NCBI GenBank assembly: GCA_041484525.1
Contig: JBGPHT010000157.1
Location: 1-18,330 of the forward strand
Length of the DNA: 18,330 nucleotides
Source of the DNA: JBGPHT01 sp041484525
GTDB lineage: Bacteria > Acidobacteriota > Terriglobia > Bryobacterales > Bryobacteraceae
Reading direction: 5' to 3'
Below, in pieces: positions 7,850 to 15,519 of this stretch. Within the stretch, counting starts at the first letter, position 1, and every line of letters starts with the position of its first letter. Below the pieces are notes generated by a model. It searched no databases. It worked only from the letters and a program-made list of their open reading frames with translations, and was not told where the DNA came from. A program made the translations under genes and the position numbers.

Positions 7850-9592
7850 ATGCCCGCCCCTTCTTTTTTTCGCCGCCCGGCCGTGCTGCTGGCGCTGGCC
7901 CTCTGCTCGGTAGGGGGCGTGGTGACACTGCTGGGACATCTCGCCACCGGACCGGTGGCGGAGCAGAAACGTTCGACGGTCACGACCGAAGCGGGAACCG
8001 AGGCGTACCCGGCGCTCTCGCCCGACGGGCAGTTGATGGCGTACAGCGCGCGCGATGCGTCGAAGGTGAGCGCATTCCATATCATGGTGCGCAGCCTGTT
8101 GGGGGGCGCGCCGCGGGCGCTGACCTCGGGCGCGGGCAACGATGTGGGACCGGCGTGGTCGCCCGACGGATCGAGCCTGGCATTCCTGCGGACGGAAGAA
8201 GGGCGCGCCACGTACATGATGGTTCCGGTGCCGGGCGGCGACCCGAAGGCGATCGTCAGCTTCGACGCCGGCGCCGAGACTTCGCAGGCATTACCGTCGG
8301 TTTCCTGGAACCGTGACGGCAAGTCATTGTTCGTGGTCGCGACGGCGGAGAAGCAGGCGCCCGCCATTGCGGTGGTGACGTTGGACGGCAAGGCCGCCCG
8401 CATCACCAACCCGCCCGAAGGCATCGAGGGGGATTTCAACCCGGTGATTTCGCCCGATGGCCAGACCGTCGCATTCGCGCGCAAGACGGGATCGAACGGC
8501 GCCGATATTTTCCTTTGCGACCCCACGGGCGGCGGCGTGCGGCGGCTGACGTTCGACGACAAGAGCATCCGCGGAATGTCGTGGACGCCGGACGGCCGCG
8601 ACATTGTGTACTCGGCGGACCGGATGCGCGGCTGGCGGCTATGGCGCGTGGCGGCGTACGGAGGCAGTCCGCGCGAGGTGACGATGGCGGGCCACGAGGC
8701 GCAATATCCGGCGGTGTCGCCGGCGGGGCGCAAGCTGGTCTACACGGACAGTCCCTCGGTGGCGGCGATCTGGCGCGGCACGCTGGCAGGCGACGGGTCG
8801 GTCTCCGACGAGCGGCCGATCGCACGCTCTACGGGCCGCGAGTCCTCACCCATGTATTCGACCGACGGCAAACGTATCGCCGATATTTCCGACCAGACGG
8901 GCAACGACGAGATCTGGGTTTCAGACGCCGATGGCGGGAATCGGGTGCAGGTGACCAGTCTCAAAGGCCCGCGCATCAGCCGGCTGCGCTGGTCGCCCGA
9001 CAGCAAGACGATTATTTTCGACGCCAGCGCGGACCGCGGTCCCGATCTCTACACGGTGGCGGCGCAGCCTGGCGCCAAGCCCAACCGGGTGCTGTTGAAC
9101 GCGGGCAACGGATCGTTCTCGCACGACGGCAAGCGCATCTACTTCCAATCGCGCAATCAGATCTGGAAGGCGACGGTTGACGGCGGCAGTCCGGAGGCAC
9201 TGGGGCGCAGCAGTTTCGGCGGCGCGCAGCCGGTGGAATCGGTGGACGGCAAGTATATCTACTTCCGGATGCGGCGGACGTTCTATCGCATACCCGTAAG
9301 TGGCGGGGAAGAAGAAGAGACCATCATTCCCGACCACGACCTGATGTGGGCCACGACGATGCAGATGACCAAGAAGGGCGTTTACTTCCTGGAATTCGAG
9401 CGCAGCGCACGCGCGATGGTGGTTTCGTTCTACGACTTCGCCACCAAGAAGAGCAGCATCATCTGCCGGATGAAAGATCTCGAGTTCGGCGGCGGGTTCT
9501 CATTTTCGATCTCGCCGGACGAGAAATACATCCTGTACCCGCGGATCGATCAGAGCGAAACCAATCTGCAGTTGATCGCGAACTTTAGGTGA
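7850..9592 (+). CDS. PD40/TolB-like beta-propeller protein, membrane-anchored
   Basis: This 580-residue protein has one N-terminal hydrophobic segment (about residues 10-32, RPAVLLALALCSVGGVVTLL) acting as a signal peptide or anchor. It is followed by a long series of PD40/WD40-like blades. Repeats of the form SPDGxxxAF/Y are visible about eleven times, for example YPALSPDGQLMAYSA, GPAWSPDGSSLAFLR, NPVISPDGQTVAFAR, MSWTPDGRDIVYSA, LRWSPDSKTIIFDA and SISPDEKYILYP. Such propellers resemble the TolB C-terminal domain and the extracellular sensor half of acidobacterial Ser/Thr kinases. No kinase or peptidase domain is fused here. The ATG at 7850 is preferred over an in-frame GTG at 7817, which lies inside the hydrolase gene. 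Its 3' end overlaps the convergent zinc-ribbon gene by 8 nt. The ligand is unknown. Confidence 0.88.
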   Translation: MPAPSFFRRPAVLLALALCSVGGVVTLLGHLATGPVAEQKRSTVTTEAGTEAYPALSPDGQLMAYSARDASKVSAFHIMVRSLLGGAPRALTSGAGNDVGPAWSPDGSSLAFLRTEEGRATYMMVPVPGGDPKAIVSFDAGAETSQALPSVSWNRDGKSLFVVATAEKQAPAIAVVTLDGKAARITNPPEGIEGDFNPVISPDGQTVAFARKTGSNGADIFLCDPTGGGVRRLTFDDKSIRGMSWTPDGRDIVYSADRMRGWRLWRVAAYGGSPREVTMAGHEAQYPAVSPAGRKLVYTDSPSVAAIWRGTLAGDGSVSDERPIARSTGRESSPMYSTDGKRIADISDQTGNDEIWVSDADGGNRVQVTSLKGPRISRLRWSPDSKTIIFDASADRGPDLYTVAAQPGAKPNRVLLNAGNGSFSHDGKRIYFQSRNQIWKATVDGGSPEALGRSSFGGAQPVESVDGKYIYFRMRRTFYRIPVSGGEEEETIIPDHDLMWATTMQMTKKGVYFLEFERSARAMVVSFYDFATKKSSIICRMKDLEFGGGFSFSISPDEKYILYPRIDQSETNLQLIANFR

Positions 9593-9863
9593 GCCTGATG
9601 CCCATGGCCCCCAGGAACTGGATGTCCTCGGCGCCGTAGGCCGGCTTGGCTGCGAAGGGCGGGGCTGCCACTTTCAAGTGAGCGGACGGCGCCGGGCATT
9701 CGCGCCAGCAATCGGTCAGCGGCTTCGAAACGTAGACGACGCGCTGGCATTTCGTACACCACCAATGGACCACTAATTGGTGATCCTCCGTGAATCCCAC
9801 TTCCTCGATGTGGAACGGAATCTCGCCGCAGTGGCAGGTCAACGGAAGGTGCTTGTACTCCAT
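9585..9863 (-). CDS. Small zinc-ribbon-like protein
   Basis: This is a 92-residue soluble protein starting MEYKHLPLTCHCGE. It has a CxC pair (Cys10, Cys12) and, after a spacer rich in aromatic and hydrophobic residues, a CxxC pair in WWCTKCQRVVYV. Two further cysteines occur in DCWRECP. The paired cysteines suggest one zinc ribbon. The frame extends upstream to 10196, but that stretch is antisense to the epimerase gene and low in complexity, so the ATG at 9863 is chosen. It lies 97 nt downstream of the epimerase stop on the same strand and may be the last gene of that run. I do not recognise a function; nucleic-acid or protein binding would be a guess. Confidence 0.7.
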   Translation of the reverse strand: MEYKHLPLTCHCGEIPFHIEEVGFTEDHQLVVHWWCTKCQRVVYVSKPLTDCWRECPAPSAHLKVAAPPFAAKPAYGAEDIQFLGAMGIRLT

Positions 9864-9960
9864 ACATGTTCTTATCGCACGTAAAAGGCTTCGACAATAG
9901 GCCCAGTTGCATGCGTTTTGTACTACAGGGTTATAGAACTTTTGGGGGAGTTGGAGGATT

Positions 9961-10944
9961 TCAGCGCACGGAAATCCAGAAGCTTTCGCGCCACGTGGCG
10001 GCGGGAGCGACGGACTGTAGCGAATCGTACTGTCCGGCGTGCGCAAGATTAAATGCGTTGGTAGGCCCGGCCATGGGCTCGAAGCAGACGTAGTCGCGGC
10101 CGGCGGGCGCGTACACGACGGCGACCGGATATCGCGGACCATAGGCCACGGTGACCCGTTCGCGCGCGCCCTCGAGGTAAAAACGCGCGCGGCCATCCGC
10201 GTCGCGCACGAGGTTGGAGAAGACGTCGTCGAGCGGGCCCTGGCGCACGGGATACGGGTCGGGCCACTCGATGGGGCGGCTCTCGCCGGTGGGAATCAGC
10301 ACGTCGTTCAACACCATGTGGCCGCGCGCGGCGAGGTGCACCTTCCAGGTGTCGCGCGGGGCATCGTGCACGCAGAAGTAAGGATGAAATCCGATGGCCA
10401 CGGGCATGGGCTCGGTGGAGTGATTCTGGATCGCGGTCTCGACTTCAAGCTCGCCATTCGCCAGACGGTGAGTCATGGTGATGGTGTGGGCGAAGGGAAA
10501 CTGCGCCATCATTTCAGGATGCCGGAAAAACTCGAGGCGGCTGGTGACCCAGGCGCTTTTGGCATCGGCGTCGGCGGACACGCGCTGCCACAACGGCGAA
10601 TAGTTGAGGAGGCCGTGAATCGGTTTCTGGTGGCCGTCGCGCCGGAAATTGCCCAGGTCGTAGTTCAGCCGGTATTGCTTGCCGTTGGCCCAGTACGTAT
10701 CGCCATCGATGCGGTTGGCCCACGGCGCGAGAAACGGAATGCCGCAGAGCGTCGGCTTGGCGCGCAGCTCGGCGGGGCTGTTGAACGGGAACCAGAGAAA
10801 GTTCTTGCCGCCGGATTTCAGCTCGTAGGCCATGTTGCCGACGGCGGTCGCGACGGACACTTCGACGCCACCGGTCGAATCGGCGAGGTGCACCACCTCG
10901 ATGCCATCTTCGACGGATTGCCGAACCGAATAGGCGGGGCTCAT
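9961..10944 (-). CDS. Aldose 1-epimerase family protein
   Basis: This 327-residue cytoplasmic enzyme belongs to the GalM-like mutarotase family, which interconverts the alpha and beta anomers of hexoses. Expected active-site elements are present: NRIDGDTYWANGKQYRLN in the substrate region, His110 in PIHGLLNYSPLW, His187 in GFHPYF, and the catalytic-base candidate Glu289 in CFEPMAGPTNAFN. The ATG at 10944 overlaps the stop of the upstream Cys-rich gene as ATGA, so translation is probably coupled. Upstream in-frame codons are antisense-like and are not included. The exact sugar (glucose, galactose or a phosphorylated sugar) cannot be told from the sequence. The PfkB kinase further upstream in the same run is a possible metabolic neighbour. 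Confidence 0.9.
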   Translation of the reverse strand: MSPAYSVRQSVEDGIEVVHLADSTGGVEVSVATAVGNMAYELKSGGKNFLWFPFNSPAELRAKPTLCGIPFLAPWANRIDGDTYWANGKQYRLNYDLGNFRRDGHQKPIHGLLNYSPLWQRVSADADAKSAWVTSRLEFFRHPEMMAQFPFAHTITMTHRLANGELEVETAIQNHSTEPMPVAIGFHPYFCVHDAPRDTWKVHLAARGHMVLNDVLIPTGESRPIEWPDPYPVRQGPLDDVFSNLVRDADGRARFYLEGARERVTVAYGPRYPVAVVYAPAGRDYVCFEPMAGPTNAFNLAHAGQYDSLQSVAPAATWRESFWISVR

Positions 10945-11357
10945 TGGATGTCGTCGGGGTCGCGCAGATCGAGCAGCGTTTCCTGCTGGCAACAGGCGCA
11001 CGGTCCGGGCGTGTAGGAGCGGATGGAGCACACGTTGCACCAATAGGTGACCATTTTGAGCTTGCCGTCCTTCTTCAGCAGCATGGATTTTTCATGGCTG
11101 GGGTCGATCAGGAAGCGGCCGGGGGCGGTGAAATGGCCCCTGGCCTCGATGGCGAAGCCGTTGATGCGGTCGTCGCCGAGGACGCGGAGGGTGGTGTCAT
11201 CGCCATCCAGCGTCACGTGTCTATGGTCGGCGGTTTCGACTATGGCGGGCTGTCCGGCACGCACTTCGAGCTTGCCGCGCAGAGTGGTCGAGGCGGGATG
11301 GGAGTCGGCGCAAAGGGCGGATGCCGCGAGCGCCAGCAGACACAGACACGTCCTCAT
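10941..11357 (-). CDS. Secreted Cys-rich protein, unknown function
   Basis: This 138-residue protein has a signal peptide (MRTCLCLLALAASALCA), so it should leave the cytoplasm. The middle part is beta-rich, with an alternation that suggests a small barrel (LRGKLEVRAGQPAIVETA, then HFTAPGRFLIDPSHEKS). The C-terminus carries a tight cysteine cluster, YWCNVCSIRSYTPGPCACCQ, with one CxxC and one CxCC, which suggests a metal-binding ribbon. The ATG at 11357 is only 3 nt after the AlkD-like stop, and the gene's own stop overlaps the epimerase start as ATGA. I know no assigned function. The OB-fold idea and the metal site are inference. A cysteine cluster on an exported protein in a DNA-repair/sugar-enzyme operon is unusual. 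Confidence 0.8.
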   Translation of the reverse strand: MRTCLCLLALAASALCADSHPASTTLRGKLEVRAGQPAIVETADHRHVTLDGDDTTLRVLGDDRINGFAIEARGHFTAPGRFLIDPSHEKSMLLKKDGKLKMVTYWCNVCSIRSYTPGPCACCQQETLLDLRDPDDIQ

Positions 11358-11360
11358 TAT

Positions 11361-12011
11361 CTATGATTGTAACTCGCGCAGCGCGTCAGAGGCGATCCAG
11401 CGGGCGGAGCGGCTGTCGATGGCTTGGATTTTCCTGGCTACCGAAATGGCTGACCGCCGGAGGGATGGATTGCGCTTGCCGATCTGACGGAGCGCCCAGT
11501 TGACGGCCCTTTTCACCATGTTGCGGTCGTCGGTGGCGGCGTCGGAGATCATCGGGAGGAAGGCTTCGAAGGCAGAGTCCGGGGCGTCCTTCGCTTTGCC
11601 CGCGAGGCTGGCCATGAGCGCGAACCCGGCGCGGCGGACGAATTCCGATTTGGCGTGCGCCCACTCATGAGCTTTCTCGAAGGCGAACGGAGTGTAACGG
11701 AACAGATTCATGCAGGCCTGGTCGCAGACGTCCCAGGAATCGAAATCGCGCGCCCAGCGGTCCATCTGGCAGGGTGTGACGCAGGCGGGCTCGTCCACGA
11801 TGGTGGCGAGGATGCGAGCTTCGTGGATTCCGCTCTTCCACAGGTCGCGGGCGAGTTCGTGGCTGCGGCCGCACTGGCGGGCGAGCTTGCGCAGGAACGC
11901 GACGGGTATGCCCAGCGTGCCTTGGGTGTTGATGCCGTAGCGCGCCATGCCGGCTACGTTGGCCGGGTTAGCTTGGGCGTGGAGAGTGTGCAGTAGGGTA
12001 GCGGCGTTCAT
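11361..12011 (-). CDS. AlkD-like DNA alkylation repair protein
   Basis: This 216-residue all-helical protein belongs to the AlkD/DNA alkylation repair family, HEAT-like-repeat glycosylases that remove positively charged alkylated bases such as 3- and 7-methylpurines. Key features seen are MARYGINTQGTLGIPVAFLR at the N-terminus, FDSWDVCDQ with Trp93 and Asp97 at the spacing of the catalytic Trp/Asp pair, and RAVNWALRQIGKRN with Trp172 in the later DNA-contact position. The length is slightly short of Bacillus AlkD but complete. It is followed after 3 nt by the Cys-rich gene and so is probably the first gene of a three-gene unit. No strong Shine-Dalgarno precedes the ATG. Upstream lies the 30-bp hairpin at 12033-12108. 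Confidence 0.9.
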   Translation of the reverse strand: MNAATLLHTLHAQANPANVAGMARYGINTQGTLGIPVAFLRKLARQCGRSHELARDLWKSGIHEARILATIVDEPACVTPCQMDRWARDFDSWDVCDQACMNLFRYTPFAFEKAHEWAHAKSEFVRRAGFALMASLAGKAKDAPDSAFEAFLPMISDAATDDRNMVKRAVNWALRQIGKRNPSLRRSAISVARKIQAIDSRSARWIASDALRELQS

Positions 12012-12032
12012 GGTAAGAGCGAGAAAGCATAT

Positions 12033-12108
12033 TCACCGCCGAGACGCCGAGATCGCTGAGAACTCATTTCTTCTATGCTTCTCAGCGGTCTCGGCGTCTC
12101 GGCGGTGA
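12033..12108. repeat. 30-bp stem intergenic palindrome (dyad B)
   Basis: The left arm at 12033-12062 begins TCACCGCCGAGACGCCGAG and ends GCTGAGAA. The right arm at 12079-12108 begins TTCTCAGC and ends CTCGGCGTCTCGGCGGTGA. The arms are complementary over 30 nt with a single T-G wobble, around a 16-nt loop. The arms also have an internal quasi-repeat (CCGAGACGCCGAGA). It lies between the BshB1 stop and the AlkD-like start. No T-run follows, so termination is possible but unproven. It looks like a dispersed palindromic repeat. Confidence 0.9.
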
Positions 12109-12126
12109 GCAATCTTTTGCTGATTA

Positions 12127-12837
12127 TCAAATAGACCGCACCGGCATCGCCACAATGTCATCCACTTGCATCGCCTCCTTAACTACAAACGGCTCTCCAT
12201 ACTTGACGCCGATCTGGTTGCCGTAGAATCGCGCGATCGCACCCAGCCGGTCGCGGATCTCCTGCTCGCTGGGGAACAGCGCGCCTCCTTCAGTCACCTC
12301 GCCGTATTGCGAGGTGTAGCTCAGCAGCGCCGCCATACGGCGCTCGAACTGGGCGCTGATGTCGACGATGAACGACGGCTTCACGTCCGTGTAGACGCTG
12401 GCGTAGAGAATCTTGAACGGACGATGCGGCTCGGAATACTCGTCCAGTTTTTTCAGTCCCGCCAGAAAGCAGGCCTCCGAACCCAGCTCGCTACAGCGAT
12501 AGTGATCGGGATGGCGGGCCTGCCAATAGGGCAGAATCACCACCCGCGGCTTGAGTTCGCGGATCCTCATAGCCAGCGTCATGCGCGCGCTGATGGTGTT
12601 TTCCAGGCGCGCGTCCGGCATGTACTGGTTGCCGCGCCAGCGCAGCAGCATGTGCTGGCCGGCGACCTCCGATTCGGTGACGCGTTGCTCGGGCGTGCCC
12701 CGCGTCCCCATGTCGCCCGCCGTCAGGTCGAGCACGCCGCAGCGGTAGCCCGCCTCCGCCATGCGGATCAGGGTGCCGCCGCAGGTCTGCTCCACATCGT
12801 CGGGATGGGCGGCCATCGCGAGAACGTCCAGGCTCAT
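12127..12837 (-). CDS. bshB1: BshB1 bacillithiol biosynthesis deacetylase
   Basis: This 236-residue PIG-L/LmbE-family zinc enzyme has the features of BshB1, which removes the acetyl group from N-acetylglucosaminyl-malate in the second step of bacillithiol synthesis. The zinc site is visible as AAHPDDVE (His11, Asp14) and HPDH (His112). Further BshB1-like blocks are DLTAGDMGTRGTPEQR, HYRCSELGSEACFLAGL and the C-terminal GNQIGVKYGEPFVVKE. It overlaps the upstream glutaredoxin-like gene by an ATGA, so translation is likely coupled. No BshA or BshC is in the window. A related PIG-L enzyme acting on another amino-sugar conjugate is the alternative, but these blocks favour BshB1. Confidence 0.9.
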   Translation of the reverse strand: MSLDVLAMAAHPDDVEQTCGGTLIRMAEAGYRCGVLDLTAGDMGTRGTPEQRVTESEVAGQHMLLRWRGNQYMPDARLENTISARMTLAMRIRELKPRVVILPYWQARHPDHYRCSELGSEACFLAGLKKLDEYSEPHRPFKILYASVYTDVKPSFIVDISAQFERRMAALLSYTSQYGEVTEGGALFPSEQEIRDRLGAIARFYGNQIGVKYGEPFVVKEAMQVDDIVAMPVRSI

Positions 12838-13079
12838 GTGCGCGCTCCCAGTTTCTTCAGAAATTCCTGCAATTCCACTTTGTATTTGAACGCCTTCACG
12901 CCGCCGATCGCGATCACCGGGACCTCGTCATTGTATAGGCGCCGCAACTCGGGGTCGCCGTCGATATCCAGCTCTTCGTAAGCGAACTCAACGCGCCGGC
13001 GCGCCTGGTCCAGCACCAGCTTCGCCTGATCGCACAGGTGGCAGCCAGCGCGCGTGTAGAGCGTGACCCGGTGTTGCAT
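12834..13079 (-). CDS. Glutaredoxin-like (DUF836-type) thiol-redox protein
   Basis: This 81-residue thioredoxin-fold protein starts MQHRVTLYTRAGCHLCDQAK, with the redox pair Cys13-Cys16 (CHLC). The cis-Pro region is NDEVPVIAIGG and it ends LQEFLKKLGART. Size and motif fit the small glutaredoxin-like DUF836 family. The ATG at 13079 shares one base with the rhomboid stop (TAATG), and its own stop overlaps the bshB1 start (ATGA). The open frame continues far upstream through the rhomboid and kinase genes, but only as a shadow. Its placement directly before bshB1 suggests a link with bacillithiol redox chemistry. That link is inference; it does not carry the CGC motif of classical bacilliredoxins. 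Confidence 0.88.
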   Translation of the reverse strand: MQHRVTLYTRAGCHLCDQAKLVLDQARRRVEFAYEELDIDGDPELRRLYNDEVPVIAIGGVKAFKYKVELQEFLKKLGART

Positions 13080-13750
13080 TACCAGTTGAGGTCGCGCCGC
13101 CGCGTGTACGGCTCCTTGGCGCGCATCAATTTCACGAGTAGCATGCCGGCGACGAATCCGCCCACATGCGCGACGAAGGCCGTGCCGCCGCCTTCGGTCC
13201 CTTGCGTGAAGCCCACGCTTCCCACACCACCGAACAGTTGCAGGACGAACCAGTAGATCAGCATGACCCACGCCGGCACTTCGATGGTGGTGAAGAAAAA
13301 GATGATGGGGATCAGGGTTAGCACGCGGGAGCGGGGGAATTTGATCATGTACGCGCCCATCACGCCCGCGATGGCGCCGCTCGCTCCCACCATCGGCACG
13401 CGCGAGTACGGATTGATCAAGGTCTGGGCGAGTGCGGCCACGACGCCGCACAGCAGGTAGAACAGCAGATACTTGCCGTGCCCGAGAATATCTTCGATAT
13501 TGTCGCCGAAGATCCACAGGAACCACAAGTTGCCCAGTACGTGCATCCAGCCGCCGTGCAGGAACATCGAGGTGAAGATGTTGATGACGGCAAAGTGGTC
13601 CGGCACCAGCCCGTACTGCATGATGAACGCGTTGCGCGAGTAGTCGTCGAGCGAGAACTCGAAGAGGAACACCAGCAGGTTCACGACCACCAGCAGAATG
13701 GTGACGACGGCCGTCGAATAGCTCTTCTGGGTATCGCGTAGCGGGAACAT
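13079..13750 (-). CDS. Rhomboid-family intramembrane serine protease
   Basis: This 223-residue polytopic membrane protein has the rhomboid catalytic dyad: Ser124 in VGASGAIAG and His195 in AHVGGFVAG. The rhomboid HGGWMHVLGNLWFLWIFGDN block (with His65, His70 and Asn74) is also present. About six hydrophobic helices can be counted, starting with STAVVTILLVVVNLLVFLF. Rhomboids cleave transmembrane substrates within the lipid bilayer; the substrate here is unknown. The gene starts 3 nt after the kinase stop and ends with a one-base overlap with the glutaredoxin-like start, so it sits inside a tight operon. The length is that of a minimal bacterial rhomboid. Confidence 0.93.
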   Translation of the reverse strand: MFPLRDTQKSYSTAVVTILLVVVNLLVFLFEFSLDDYSRNAFIMQYGLVPDHFAVINIFTSMFLHGGWMHVLGNLWFLWIFGDNIEDILGHGKYLLFYLLCGVVAALAQTLINPYSRVPMVGASGAIAGVMGAYMIKFPRSRVLTLIPIIFFFTTIEVPAWVMLIYWFVLQLFGGVGSVGFTQGTEGGGTAFVAHVGGFVAGMLLVKLMRAKEPYTRRRDLNW

Positions 13751-13753
13751 TTC

Positions 13754-14704
13754 TCAGTGCGCAGCCGCGCGGGCCGCAACTTCGGCGTGCGACCGCCGCT
13801 CCGTACGGGGAATCAAGGCGCGCACATCGTCGAGGCCGCGTATGCCTCCTCGCGCGCCCAGGGCGGTGCAATTCAGGGCCGCCATGGCATTCGAGAAATC
13901 GAGAGCGTCCGCCATCGGCATACCTTGCAAAACAGCATAGCAGAACGCCCCGTGGAACACGTCTCCGGCGCCGGTGGTATCCACACAATTGACGACGAAC
14001 GCGGGCGAGTAATAAAACCGGCCATTCTCGCGCGCCAGCGCCCCGTGGGCGCCCAGCGTCATCGCCGCCACCCGCATCCCGTATTCGTTCTGGATCGACT
14101 CGAGCGCGGTGAAGGGGTCGGCCTCGCCCGTAAAGCTGGTGGGAAATTCGGAGTTCGCGATCAAGTAGTCGACGTTGGGCAGCACGCGGTCGAAGCCGTG
14201 ATAGATGGTGTCGACGTCCACCGTCACCGGGATGCCGTGGCGCCGCGCGATGGCGGCCGCGTGCGCCACGGCGGCGGTGTCGTGGCCGTCGATATGCAGC
14301 AGCCGGGCGCAGACGATCTGCTCCTCGTCGATCTGCTCGGGATCGATCCGCAGACACTCCTCGTGCCTCCAGAGTACGGTGCGCTCGCCGGTGGAGCGGT
14401 CGATAATAATGTACGCCGACTGATTGGCGCAGTTACGTCGAAGCTGCACGTGATCGAGATTGATCCCGGTGCCGCGAAGGCTTCTGGTCTGGATTTCGCC
14501 GCGCCAGTCATCACCGACGGCGCCGATATATTTCGTACGCAGCCCGAGGCGCGCGCAGGCGACCAGCGCGCTGGCTACCTGCCCGCCGGGGGAGACCACT
14601 TCCTCCTGGTACGGCACTTTGCCGGCGTACGCGGGGAAATGGGGAACGAGGAGCAGGGTATCGGTGGCGTTGAGTCCAACGCCGACCACGTCAAACTGGG
14701 GCAT
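13754..14704 (-). CDS. PfkB-family carbohydrate kinase
   Basis: This 316-residue cytoplasmic kinase belongs to the ribokinase/PfkB family, which phosphorylates sugars or nucleosides with ATP. The N-terminal glycine motif is SPGGQVASALVACARLG, and the C-terminal signature DTTGAGDVFHGAF includes the catalytic base Asp248. The ATG at 14704 gives the natural N-terminus MPQFDVVGVGLNATDTLL; the upstream extension to 14815 is antisense-like. The substrate is not evident: ribokinase, fructokinase, sulfofructose kinase and others share these motifs. It is 37 nt downstream of the DUF2238 gene and 3 nt upstream of the rhomboid gene, so it is probably co-transcribed with both. Confidence 0.92.
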   Translation of the reverse strand: MPQFDVVGVGLNATDTLLLVPHFPAYAGKVPYQEEVVSPGGQVASALVACARLGLRTKYIGAVGDDWRGEIQTRSLRGTGINLDHVQLRRNCANQSAYIIIDRSTGERTVLWRHEECLRIDPEQIDEEQIVCARLLHIDGHDTAAVAHAAAIARRHGIPVTVDVDTIYHGFDRVLPNVDYLIANSEFPTSFTGEADPFTALESIQNEYGMRVAAMTLGAHGALARENGRFYYSPAFVVNCVDTTGAGDVFHGAFCYAVLQGMPMADALDFSNAMAALNCTALGARGGIRGLDDVRALIPRTERRSHAEVAARAAAH

Positions 14705-14741
14705 TCGTAACCATTCTAAGGGGATGACTGCGGCCGGCCGG

Positions 14742-15446
14742 TTACCGTCCCCTTCCGGCCGCCATCGCGCGTCCGGCTTTGGGACGAGCCCGCGCGGTAG
14801 AGGGCAACGCGGCAACCCGCGACAGGCGTCGCGGCACCATGGCCGTTACGCCCATCGCCACGGCGGACCCGGCGAGCGCCCAGAACATATCCTTCTGTGT
14901 ATCCCAGGGGTCGCCCTGCATCGCCAGAAACGCGTCCCCCGCCTCCGGACTCACCATGCAAGCCACGATCGCCTCGATGATCTCGTACGCCGCGCCCAGC
15001 GCCAGCGAGATGCCCATGGGAAGCCAAAGCGCCCATTTGTGCGCCACCCGCCCCTTGCGCATCAGAAGTTCGCGCTCCGGGTACGCCAGCAGCAGGCCGA
15101 ACGCCAGGTGGACCACGCGGTCGTAATGGTTGCGCTCGGTGTGCAGCATCTGCTTCATCCATTCGCCCAGCGGCACGGTGGCGTATCGATAGTGCGCGCC
15201 CCATTCGTGCATGCAGAGGTAGACGCAAATCAGCAGATAGGAAAGCCCGGAAAACGGGAGCCACCGGTAGGACACGACCAGCAGCGCGACGAAGCAGAAG
15301 ACGAGCGCGTTCTCGAGCCACCAGTCCACCACCATCACGGGATGGATGGCCGACGCTGCCCATACCACGAGAAAGGCCGCACTCAGAATGTGGAGGAGCC
15401 GATACTCCCGAAACGGCACGTATCCTGCCGTACCCGCCGTAGTCAT
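14742..15446 (-). CDS. DUF2238 inner-membrane protein (YjdF-like)
   Basis: This 234-residue polytopic membrane protein has the DUF2238 pattern. Several hydrophobic helices are seen (for example LLHILSAAFLVVWAASAI and ALVFCFVALLVVSYRWLPF). Conserved polar motifs between them are HEWGAHYRYATVPLGEW, RNHYDRVVHLAFGLLLAYP, ALGAAYEIIEAI and DPWDTQKDMFWALAGS. The ATG at 15446 is chosen because a GGA lies about 7 nt upstream and the earlier frame is proline-rich noncoding sequence. The C-terminal tail is basic. The family has no established function. It is the first gene of the minus-strand run and is divergent from blaI. Confidence 0.88.
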   Translation of the reverse strand: MTTAGTAGYVPFREYRLLHILSAAFLVVWAASAIHPVMVVDWWLENALVFCFVALLVVSYRWLPFSGLSYLLICVYLCMHEWGAHYRYATVPLGEWMKQMLHTERNHYDRVVHLAFGLLLAYPERELLMRKGRVAHKWALWLPMGISLALGAAYEIIEAIVACMVSPEAGDAFLAMQGDPWDTQKDMFWALAGSAVAMGVTAMVPRRLSRVAALPSTARARPKAGRAMAAGRGR

Positions 15447-15474
15447 AGCGAATGTTCCATCATATCCGGTGCAC

Positions 15475-15517
15475 GGGGAAAATGGGGGCCGGGGGGCCGG
15501 ACCCGGCACTTTTCCCC
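15475..15517. repeat. GC-rich dyad next to the blaI promoter (dyad C)
   Basis: GGGGAAAA at 15475-15482 and TTTTCCCC at 15510-15517 are inverted and enclose a G/C-rich core containing GCCGGACCCGGC. The element sits between divergent DUF2238 and blaI, 2 nt before the blaI -35 box. It may be a REP-like element or part of a control region. Confidence 0.55.
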
Positions 15518-15519
15518 TC

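Noticed and set aside
10039..11016. Plus-strand frame of 325 codons opposite the epimerase
   Set aside because: Antisense to a gene with an intact active site; no family resemblance.
13082..14357. Continuous 507-codon minus-strand frame suggesting a kinase-rhomboid-glutaredoxin fusion
   Set aside because: Only the last 81 codons are real (the glutaredoxin-like gene). The upstream part is out of frame with both the kinase and rhomboid genes and is arginine-rich.
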